Below, piece after piece: positions 1-5,279 of a DNA stretch of 5,279 nt (the first letter of the stretch is position 1; each line of letters opens with the position of its first letter). Both the position numbers and the translations under genes were made by a program. Under the pieces are notes generated by a model. It did not search any database and had not been told where the DNA came from. It worked only from the letters and a program-made list of their open reading frames with translations. The stretch is taken from the NCBI GenBank assembly GCA_009774735.1, contig VSOH01000123.1:1-5279 (forward strand), read 5' to 3'. Source of the DNA: Clostridiales bacterium. GTDB taxonomy: Bacteria > Bacillota_A > Clostridia > Oscillospirales > Acutalibacteraceae.

Positions 1-1
1 G

Positions 2-30
2 TTGATATGTTATTATGTTAATTGTAAAAT
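2..30 (+). promoter_or_regulatory. Putative sigma-A promoter for the rlmD operon
   Basis: TTGATA at 2-7 matches the -35 consensus TTGACA at five of six bases. TAAAAT at 25-30 matches the -10 consensus TATAAT at five of six. The spacer is 17 bases, the optimum for the housekeeping sigma factor. Transcription would begin near 37-38, giving a leader of only about 12 bases before the GTG start at 50, with the Shine-Dalgarno site almost at the 5' end. AT-rich DNA produces such matches by chance, and the upstream context is cut off by the window edge, so this is a moderate prediction. Confidence 0.5.
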
Positions 31-38
31 TATGTTCA

Positions 39-43
39 GAGGT
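39..43 (+). promoter_or_regulatory. Ribosome binding site that decides the rlmD start (GTG at 50)
   Basis: GAGGT at 39-43 pairs with the 16S rRNA tail and lies six bases before GTG at 50, the same spacing seen for lepA in this window. The in-frame ATG at 32 and TTG at 2 have no comparable site. They would also fall inside or upstream of the predicted promoter. Confidence 0.7.
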
Positions 44-49
44 AAAATT

Positions 50-1417
50 GTGGAGCTTTCAAAGAATGATAATATAGAACTGAATATTGATGCTTTGACC
101 TCTGAGGGCAGTGGTGTCGGCAGATATGATGGCTTGGCGGTTTTTGTTAATGATACTGTGCCCGGTGACAGAATAATTGCACACATAATAAAACGCTCAA
201 AGAATTATGCAGTGGGCAAGGTTGATAAAGTCATTTCACCAAGTTCATCAAGAATTGAAAGTGACTGTCCTCATTCAAAAAAATGCGGTGGCTGTTCGTT
301 CAGAAATATGACCTATGATGAGGAGCTTAAGTACAAGCTTTCGAGGGTAAATGACTCGCTTAAGCGTATCGGTCACCTTGATATTCAGGCAGAGGAAATC
401 ATAGGTGCTGAGTCTGTTGATCATTATAGAAACAAGGCACAGTATCCTGTATCTATTGGTGACAGTGAGCTTTTTGCAGGCTTTTATGCTTATAAAAGTC
501 ATAGAATTATACCGTGTTCAGATTGCCGTTTACAGCCTGAGGAATTTGAACAGGGCATTAAAGCCTTTGAAAAATGGGTTAAGGCTGCTGATGTTACATC
601 CTATGACGAGAATACAGGCAGGGGTCTTTTAAGACACATTTATTTTCGCAAGGGCTTTGCAACGAACGAGCTGATGGCTTGTGCTGTCATTAATGGTGAC
701 AGTATTCCGAAAGCTGACTTGCTTATTGAGCTTCTCCTTGAAAGACTGCCGAATCTTAAATCTGTTGTATTAAATATAAATAAAAATAGAACAAATGTTA
801 TTCTCGGTAAAAACTCAAAAACGATTTGGGGCAGTGATACAATCAGTGATGTTCTTCTTGGCAAAAGGTTTGTGATTTCACCCAACTCCTTTTATCAGGT
901 TAACCACTGCCAGTGTGAAAGGCTGTATGAACAGGCAAGAAAATACGCAGGTCTTACAGGTAACGAAGTGCTGCTTGATTTATATTGCGGTGTTGGTACA
1001 ATCGGACTTACTATGGCAGACCGTGTTAAACAGCTTGTGGGTATAGAAATTATTCCGCAAGCGATTGAAAATGCAAAAATCAATGCCGGGTTAAATGGTA
1101 TCACGAATTCAAAATTTATTTGTGCCGATGCGGCAAATGGTGCTGACCTTCTGAAAAAAGAGGGGATAAAACCCGATATAGTTATTCTCGACCCGCCGCG
1201 TAAGGGCTGCGATAAAGCACTGCTTGATACTGTGGAACAGATGTCACCAAAGAAAATTGTCTATGTTTCCTGCGACAGTGCTACATTGGCAAGGGATTTG
1301 GAAATACTAAAAAATAAAAATTACATAACTCAAAGTGTTACAGCGGTAGATATGTTCCCCCGTACTCCGCATGTGGAGGCAGTGGCACTTATTATAAAGA
1401 ATAAAGTTAACAGGTGA
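50..1417 (+). CDS. rlmD: 23S rRNA (uracil-5-)-methyltransferase, RlmD/RlmCD (RumA) family
   Basis: This enzyme transfers a methyl group from S-adenosylmethionine to C5 of uridine in 23S rRNA. U1939 is the classic target, and Gram-positive RlmCD enzymes also modify U747. Numbered from GTG 50 (455 residues, normal for the family), residues 1-58 form a TRAM RNA-binding domain. Cys73, Cys79, Cys82 and probably Cys159 are the [4Fe-4S] ligands. SFYQVN at 280-285 and LLDLYCGVGTIGL at about 308-320 belong to the SAM-binding region. DPPRKG is at 381-386, the catalytic nucleophile is Cys408 in VSCDSATL, and the general base is Glu443 in PHVEA. All key residues are present. The frame stays open to position 2, but the GTG start fits the Shine-Dalgarno site and the usual N-terminus (MELSKNDNIEL). 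It is the first gene of the apparent operon. Family assignment is firm, but which uridines it modifies cannot be read from sequence. Confidence 0.95.
   Translation: MELSKNDNIELNIDALTSEGSGVGRYDGLAVFVNDTVPGDRIIAHIIKRSKNYAVGKVDKVISPSSSRIESDCPHSKKCGGCSFRNMTYDEELKYKLSRVNDSLKRIGHLDIQAEEIIGAESVDHYRNKAQYPVSIGDSELFAGFYAYKSHRIIPCSDCRLQPEEFEQGIKAFEKWVKAADVTSYDENTGRGLLRHIYFRKGFATNELMACAVINGDSIPKADLLIELLLERLPNLKSVVLNINKNRTNVILGKNSKTIWGSDTISDVLLGKRFVISPNSFYQVNHCQCERLYEQARKYAGLTGNEVLLDLYCGVGTIGLTMADRVKQLVGIEIIPQAIENAKINAGLNGITNSKFICADAANGADLLKKEGIKPDIVILDPPRKGCDKALLDTVEQMSPKKIVYVSCDSATLARDLEILKNKNYITQSVTAVDMFPRTPHVEAVALIIKNKVNR
1412..1417 (+). promoter_or_regulatory. Ribosome binding site of the PqqD-like gene, overlapping the rlmD stop codon
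   Basis: AGGTGA at 1412-1417 contains the rlmD TGA stop (1415-1417) and lies four bases before ATG 1422. A ribosome terminating on rlmD would sit on this site, so translation of the two genes is probably coupled. Confidence 0.6.
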
Positions 1418-1421
1418 TAAT

Positions 1422-1688
1422 ATGAAACTGAAAAACGGAATTGTTACAAATTCAATAGACGGCGAAAGCTTTGCAATTGCTACAGGCGATGCGGCAAAGG
1501 AATTCAACGGTCTTATTAAAAATAACCCTACGGCTGCATTTATTTTTGAGCTGCTTAAAACAGAACAGACAGAGGACAGCATAGTTGATGCTATGCTTGA
1601 AAAATATGAGGTTGATGAGCCTACAGTCAGAGCAGATGTGAAGGAGCTTATTGACCTTCTTAAATCAAAAAATCTGATTGAGGATTGA
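1422..1688 (+). CDS. PqqD-family small protein (RiPP recognition element-like fold)
   Basis: This 88-residue protein has no signal peptide or membrane segment. It matches the PqqD family: an N-terminal beta-hairpin segment (about 1-25), the motif EFNGLIKNNPTAAFIFELL (27-45) corresponding to the family's 'N.tga.iw.lL' core, then helices containing the 'T.e.iv..l...y.vd...v..Dv..l...L' pattern (50-86). PqqD and RiPP recognition elements are winged-helix-like domains that bind leader peptides and deliver them to a modifying enzyme. This protein is not evidence for PQQ synthesis, because no pqqA, B, C or E gene is present. Free-standing clostridial relatives of this type are common and mostly of unknown function. 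It lies four bases after rlmD and two bases before a nucleotidyltransferase, so the pair very likely works together. What it binds, a peptide, the nucleotidyltransferase or both, is unknown. Confidence is high for family and low for role. Confidence 0.85.
   Translation: MKLKNGIVTNSIDGESFAIATGDAAKEFNGLIKNNPTAAFIFELLKTEQTEDSIVDAMLEKYEVDEPTVRADVKELIDLLKSKNLIED
1680..1684 (+). promoter_or_regulatory. Ribosome binding site deciding the nucleotidyltransferase start (ATG 1691)
   Basis: GAGGA at 1680-1684, within the last codons of the PqqD-like gene, lies six bases before ATG 1691. The in-frame TTG at 1685 abuts this site and has no usable spacing, so ATG 1691 is preferred. Confidence 0.7.
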
Positions 1689-1690
1689 TT

Positions 1691-2812
1691 ATGGAATATT
1701 TATCGCTTGAGAGTGAATATCTTATCTCCCTTTTAATATCGGCAGTAAGAGGTGAACGTGTTCCTGCTGCACCTGAGGGTATCGATTGGAAAAAGCTTGT
1801 TGACCTTTCAAAAAAGCAACAGGTTTATTCGGTTATTTGTCATGTTTTGGATGTACGCTCTCTTCCGACCGAACAGGCGCAGGAGCTTCAGCTTTATAAT
1901 CAGAATGAGCTTTTGCGTATGATTGCTATGAAAAGTGAGCTTGAAGGTATTGAAAAAGAGCTTGAAAAAAATCAGGTCAAATATATGCTTTTAAAGGGCA
2001 GTGTGCTGCGTGACTATTACCCTCAGTCGAAAATGCGTCAGATGAGTGATATTGATATTTTATTTGATGGCACCAAGCGCGAGGCAGTTGCCGATATTAT
2101 GTATAAAATGGGATATGGGGTTACGAATAACAGTGACAACAGTGATGATTATTTCAAGGCTCCTTTCTATACATTTGAGTTTCACCGCAAGCTGTTTTTT
2201 GAGGGTGCTGATTTCTGTCCGGATTTAGGCAACGTGTGGGAAAAGGCTGTTGCTGACAGCAGTAAAAAGTGCCTTTATCATATGGATTTGAATGATATGT
2301 ATATTTATAATATCTGCCATATGTACAAGCACTTTACTAAAAGCTGCTGCGGTATCAGATTTTTGATTGATAATTATCTGTTTTTGAAAAAAGAAAACAA
2401 CAAGCTTACTTGGAAATATATTGAAAATCGTTTCTATGAAATCGGTATTCTTGATTTTGAAAGGCAGACAAGAGCACTTGCTTTTAACATTTTTGACGGA
2501 AATGCATTGACAAGCGGGGATGCCCGACAGCTTTATTATTATACCAGCTTTGGCATTTATGGTGATTCCAGAGGGACTGCAGTGCAGGATTATTCAAAGC
2601 TGAGAGAAAATAATTCAAAAACGGCGGCAGGTATAGGCTTTGTTTTTAAAAGGATTTTTCCTGCACGAAGAATTATGGAACGGTTTTATCCATATCTGAA
2701 AAAAAGACCTTATTTAATTGGCTTTGCATATATTCAGCGTCTTTTTAGGGGTGTTTTCCATTTAAAAAAGGCTGTGAATGAACTTGAGTCTATAAATGAT
2801 TTGAATAAATAA
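1691..2812 (+). CDS. Nucleotidyltransferase family protein (NTP_transf_5-like), function unknown
   Basis: This is a 373-residue cytosolic protein resembling the uncharacterised NTP_transf_5 nucleotidyltransferases, members of the polymerase-beta-like fold. From ATG 1691, a helical region (about 1-97) leads to YMLLKGSVLRDYY (98-110) and RQMSDIDILF (116-125). The paired acids Asp120 and Asp122 are the expected metal ligands, and Lys102-Gly103 the nucleotide-site element. An E-x-H pair follows at Glu163/His165. Next comes a helical segment with H-x3-H (His210, His214) and G-I-R-x3-D (Arg223, Asp227). The C-terminus has the family's basic aromatic signature, with FP at 323-324 and YP at 333-334. 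All hallmark residues appear intact, so the enzyme is probably active, but donor and acceptor are unknown. Relatives occur beside PqqD-like proteins, including in some lasso-peptide clusters and polysaccharide loci. Here it starts two bases after such a gene, suggesting that the small protein presents a substrate or is itself the substrate. That role is inference. Confidence 0.85.
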   Translation: MEYLSLESEYLISLLISAVRGERVPAAPEGIDWKKLVDLSKKQQVYSVICHVLDVRSLPTEQAQELQLYNQNELLRMIAMKSELEGIEKELEKNQVKYMLLKGSVLRDYYPQSKMRQMSDIDILFDGTKREAVADIMYKMGYGVTNNSDNSDDYFKAPFYTFEFHRKLFFEGADFCPDLGNVWEKAVADSSKKCLYHMDLNDMYIYNICHMYKHFTKSCCGIRFLIDNYLFLKKENNKLTWKYIENRFYEIGILDFERQTRALAFNIFDGNALTSGDARQLYYYTSFGIYGDSRGTAVQDYSKLRENNSKTAAGIGFVFKRIFPARRIMERFYPYLKKRPYLIGFAYIQRLFRGVFHLKKAVNELESINDLNK

Positions 2813-2818
2813 AATTAC

Positions 2819-2824
2819 GGAGGT
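2819..2824 (+). promoter_or_regulatory. Strong ribosome binding site supporting the lepA TTG start
   Basis: GGAGGT at 2819-2824 is a full-strength Shine-Dalgarno site six bases before TTG 2831. It is the strongest such site in the window and settles the non-ATG start. Confidence 0.85.
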
Positions 2825-2830
2825 TTAACC

Positions 2831-4648
2831 TTGGCAGTTGATAAAAAGCATATCAGAAATTTTTCAATAATTGCGCATATTGACCATGGAAAATCAACTC
2901 TTGCCGACCGTCTGCTGGAGCTTACAAGCTCAGTTGCCAGACGTGATATGCAGGAGCAGATTCTTGACGATATGGACCTTGAGCGTGAAAGAGGAATAAC
3001 AATAAAAGCCCACGCAGTTAAGCTTGATTATAAGGCTAAAAACGGTGAGCTTTATGAATTTAATTTAATAGATACACCCGGTCACGTTGACTTCAATTAT
3101 GAGGTTTCACGTTCTCTGGCAGCCTGTGAGGGTGCAATACTTATTGTTGATGCTTCACAGGGTGTTGAGGCACAGACACTTGCAAATACTTACCTGGCTC
3201 TTGACCATGATTTAGATATTTTACCTGTTATCAATAAAATAGACCTTCCTGCCGCTGACCCTGACAGGGTAGCTGAGGAGGTTGAGGAGGTTATCGGTAT
3301 CCCATGTCTGGATGCTCCGCGAGTAAGTGCAAAAACAGGCGAAAATGTTGAGGATGTTCTGGAATATATAGTTAACGAGGTTTCACCTCCTGAAGGTGAT
3401 GACAATAAGCCTCTTAGGGCACTTATATTTGATTCAATCTATGATCCTTACAGGGGTGTAATTGTTTATGTCAGGCTGATGGACGGAAAAATCAAAGCCG
3501 GTGATACAATGCGAATGATGGCAACAGGTGCTGAGTTCACAGTTGTAGAGGTCGGTTATATGAGAGCCACCTCGCTTGAAAAAACAGATTGCCTTTGTGC
3601 AGGTGATGTTGGTTACATAACCGCATCTATAAAAACTGTCAGTGAGGCAAGAGTGGGCGACACGGTAACACTTGCTTCCAATCCTGCACCTGAGGCTCTT
3701 CCCGGTTACCGACGTGTTAATCCGATGGTTTTCTGCGGCGTTTATCCTGCCGATGGTGCTTATTATGAGCCTCTGCGTGATGCGCTTGAAAAGCTGCAGC
3801 TTAATGATGCGTCCTTGTCCTATGAGCCTGAAACATCGGGGGCACTGGGCTTCGGCTTCAGATGCGGCTTCCTTGGATTGTTGCATCTTGAAATCATCGA
3901 AGAACGTCTTGAACGTGAATATGGATTGGAGCTTATCACAACCGTTCCGAGTGTTGTTTATAAAATCTATCTTAATGACGGAACTATGGTGGAAATTGAT
4001 AATCCTACAAATTATCCTGACCCTGCAATTATTGATTACTGTGAGGAGCCGTTCTCAAATGCACATATCTATGTTCCAAGTGAATTTGTCGGAACAATAA
4101 TGGATATGTGTCAGGAAAGGCGCGGCATATTCAAGGATATGAATTATATCACACCTGACCGAGTTGATATTCATTATGAGCTTCCGCTTAATGAAATTAT
4201 CTATGATTTCTTTGATGCACTCAAATCAAGAACACGCGGTTATGCTTCCTTTGATTATGAAATTGCTGATTACAGAAAAAGTGATTTGTGCAAGGTGGAT
4301 GTTCTTCTCAATGGTGATATTATTGATGCATTGTCATTTATAATTCACAGAGAAAAGGCTTATGTCCGTGCAAGGAAGATTGCCGAACAGTTAAAGAAGC
4401 ATATTCCAAGACATCTGTTTGAAATTCCGATTCAGGTTGCAATCGGCGGAAAGGTTATTGCCCGAGAAACCGTTAAGGCACTCCGTAAGGATGTACTTGC
4501 AAAATGCTACGGTGGTGACGTTACCAGAAAAAAGAAGCTGCTTGAAAAGCAGAAAGAGGGTAAAAAACGTATGCGACAGTTTGGTTCTGTGGAAGTTCCG
4601 CAGGAGGCATTCCTCGCTGTCCTCAAGCTTTCAAGTGATGACGAATAA
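2831..4648 (+). CDS. lepA: Elongation factor 4 (LepA), ribosome-associated GTPase
   Basis: LepA/EF4 is a conserved GTPase related to EF-G. It acts on the ribosome and has been linked to back-translocation, stress tolerance and 30S biogenesis. This 605-residue protein is full length (the E. coli form is 599). The GTPase motifs are all intact: G1 AHIDHGKST (15-23), G2 RGIT (54-57), G3 DTPGH (81-85, catalytic His85), G4 NKID (135-138) and G5 SAK (166-168). EF-G-like domains II, III and V follow, then the LepA-specific C-terminal domain with RKDVLAKCYGGD (552-563) and the lysine/arginine-rich segment at about 565-582 that reaches toward the peptidyl transferase centre. The TTG start is chosen because of the strong upstream site and the standard N-terminus MAVDKKHIRNFSIIAHIDHG. 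Only 18 bases separate it from the nucleotidyltransferase gene, and no convincing separate promoter is visible there, so it is probably the last gene of the operon. Confidence 0.98.
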   Translation: MAVDKKHIRNFSIIAHIDHGKSTLADRLLELTSSVARRDMQEQILDDMDLERERGITIKAHAVKLDYKAKNGELYEFNLIDTPGHVDFNYEVSRSLAACEGAILIVDASQGVEAQTLANTYLALDHDLDILPVINKIDLPAADPDRVAEEVEEVIGIPCLDAPRVSAKTGENVEDVLEYIVNEVSPPEGDDNKPLRALIFDSIYDPYRGVIVYVRLMDGKIKAGDTMRMMATGAEFTVVEVGYMRATSLEKTDCLCAGDVGYITASIKTVSEARVGDTVTLASNPAPEALPGYRRVNPMVFCGVYPADGAYYEPLRDALEKLQLNDASLSYEPETSGALGFGFRCGFLGLLHLEIIEERLEREYGLELITTVPSVVYKIYLNDGTMVEIDNPTNYPDPAIIDYCEEPFSNAHIYVPSEFVGTIMDMCQERRGIFKDMNYITPDRVDIHYELPLNEIIYDFFDALKSRTRGYASFDYEIADYRKSDLCKVDVLLNGDIIDALSFIIHREKAYVRARKIAEQLKKHIPRHLFEIPIQVAIGGKVIARETVKALRKDVLAKCYGGDVTRKKKLLEKQKEGKKRMRQFGSVEVPQEAFLAVLKLSSDDE

Positions 4649-4652
4649 ACTG

Positions 4653-4688
4653 AAAAAGAACGCAGAAATTAATTTCTGCGTTCTTTTT
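4653..4688. terminator. Bidirectional intrinsic terminator between lepA and the convergent transferase gene
   Basis: Positions 4653-4688 form a perfect 36-base palindrome (18 + 18). The core stem GAACGCAGAAA (4658-4668) pairs with TTTCTGCGTTC (4673-4683), leaving TTAA as the minimal loop if the central A-T pairs open. An A5 tract (4653-4657) and a T5 tract (4684-4688) flank it, so transcripts from either strand would have a stem followed by a U run. It begins four bases after the lepA stop. Its right end overlaps two bases of the minus-strand gene's stop codon. Confidence 0.92.
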
Positions 4689-5279
4689 ATCGTTTTACTT
4701 CACATACTGCAATGCAGTATCCAGTCATTTTATCAAATTCCTTAAATTCATATAATTCACGATTGTATTCACAATAAGATTTATCTGAATCTAATCCCTT
4801 GATTGAAAATGAATTAAGCGGTAATGCCAATCCTTTGCCAATTGCTTTAATAAAACTTTCCTTAAGTGTCCAGATTCTGAAAAAATTTTCAGTGCACTTT
4901 ACATATTTCCTTTCTTCGGCAGTGAAAAATCTGTCGGCAATGGAGAGGTTAATATCTTTAATCTGCTGAATATCGCAGCCGATTTCTTTATCGGACAATA
5001 CAACCATTGCATATTCACCCGAATGGGAAATACTAAAATGTAAATCTTCAGCATTGGCAAAATACGGTTTGCCGTAAGCGTTGAATGTGTATTTCATATT
5101 CCTTTCCGAAAGGTCGTGTTTTTTCAGTGCTTTATCAAGCAGAAGGCTTGACAGAATGCTCAGTTTTCTGTCATCCTCATTTTTGTAATTCTTCGCTTTT
5201 TTCAGGCGGTATTCGGATATTGTTTCTGTAAAATCATCATTCGGTATTTCATCAATACCTGCAATATATAAATCAAAAC
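4687..5279 (-). CDS. 4'-phosphopantetheinyl transferase, Sfp type (partial, 5' end beyond window)
   Basis: This enzyme moves the phosphopantetheine arm from coenzyme A onto a serine of acyl- or peptidyl-carrier proteins. The minus-strand frame is open from the window edge to the TAA at 4689-4687, giving 196 visible residues (Sfp-type enzymes have about 200-240). The visible fragment opens with FDLYIAGIDEIP, so only a few residues are probably missing. Numbering visible residues: GKPYF is at 69-73, FSISHSG at 81-87, IGCDIQQI at 99-106 and RIWTLKESFIKAIGKGL at 134-150. Asp102 and Glu140 match magnesium ligands of Sfp, but the second ligand position, Glu in Sfp, is Gln104 here. A Met codon at 5097 is in frame but internal, since the 60 residues before it carry normal family sequence, including the basic, leucine-rich R-x8-LLL segment. 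The gene converges on lepA and shares its terminator. Sfp-type rather than AcpS-type points to wider carrier-protein use, but no target is in the window. Confidence 0.92.
   Translation of the reverse strand, partial: FDLYIAGIDEIPNDDFTETISEYRLKKAKNYKNEDDRKLSILSSLLLDKALKKHDLSERNMKYTFNAYGKPYFANAEDLHFSISHSGEYAMVVLSDKEIGCDIQQIKDINLSIADRFFTAEERKYVKCTENFFRIWTLKESFIKAIGKGLALPLNSFSIKGLDSDKSYCEYNRELYEFKEFDKMTGYCIAVCEVKR

Noticed and set aside
1307..1582. Minus-strand open frame across the rlmD/PqqD-like junction
   Set aside because: It is antisense to the ends of two well-supported genes. Its hydrophobic look is a by-product of the opposite-strand composition.
1575..1583. Asp-Ser-Ile at residues 52-54 of the PqqD-like protein, resembling a carrier-protein D-S-L site that a phosphopantetheinyl transferase might modify
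   Set aside because: The surrounding pattern fits the PqqD family (t.e.iv..l...y.vd), not an acyl carrier protein, and the usual Gly before D-S-L is missing.
2784..2811. Possible separate lepA promoter (TTGAGT at 2784-2789 with an AT-rich stretch near 2806)
   Set aside because: The -10 candidate matches the consensus at only about three positions. TATAAA at 2791-2796 has no -35 at the right distance. AT-rich background explains both.
3434..3886. Minus-strand open frame of 150 codons
   Set aside because: It lies wholly antisense to the conserved domains II-III of lepA. Its translation has no recognisable domain, and no ribosome site or promoter context supports it.
3672..4100. Plus-strand open frame of 142 codons inside lepA
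   Set aside because: It is an out-of-frame shadow of lepA, whose own frame is full length and highly conserved.
4419..4745. Plus-strand open frame crossing the end of lepA
   Set aside because: It is a shadow frame of lepA that runs through the terminator palindrome and into antisense of the transferase gene. It has no plausible start signal.
5101..5113. Short inverted repeat CCTTTCCGAAAGG
   Set aside because: It has a one-base centre, so no RNA hairpin can form as such. It lies within the transferase coding region and is probably chance.

Overview
The window looks like chromosomal DNA of a low-GC Gram-positive bacterium, most likely a gut-type member of the Clostridia (Oscillospiraceae/Ruminococcus-like). 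This placement is by inference. It rests on the AT-rich coding sequence, strong GGAGG-type Shine-Dalgarno sites, use of GTG and TTG starts, a Firmicutes-style iron-sulfur RlmD/RlmCD methyltransferase, and a clostridial type of PqqD-like protein. The window is almost fully coding. It holds no mobile elements, RNA genes, CRISPR arrays or obvious repeats.

Layout. Positions 2-4648 carry four tightly packed plus-strand genes that look like one operon: a 23S rRNA uracil-5-methyltransferase (50-1417), a small PqqD-like protein with a RiPP-recognition-element fold (1422-1688), an uncharacterised nucleotidyltransferase of the NTP_transf_5 type (1691-2812), and the ribosomal GTPase LepA/EF4 (2831-4648). 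Gaps between genes are 4, 2 and 18 bases, and each start has a readable Shine-Dalgarno site. A sigma-A-like promoter is visible at the left edge (2-30). A perfect 36-base palindrome with A and T tracts at 4653-4688 is a good two-way terminator. From the right, the minus strand carries a convergent Sfp-type 4'-phosphopantetheinyl transferase. It ends at the terminator and starts just outside the window.

How the genes relate. The outer operon genes are translation housekeeping: RlmD methylates 23S rRNA, and LepA acts on the translating or assembling ribosome. Between them lies an accessory-looking pair, the PqqD-like protein and the nucleotidyltransferase. Relatives of both occur together in some lasso-peptide and polysaccharide loci, but here no precursor peptide, radical-SAM enzyme, cyclase or transporter is visible. 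This orphan pair, apparently co-transcribed with translation genes, is the most interesting content of the window. The phosphopantetheinyl transferase is transcribed separately and would activate acyl- or peptidyl-carrier proteins encoded elsewhere.
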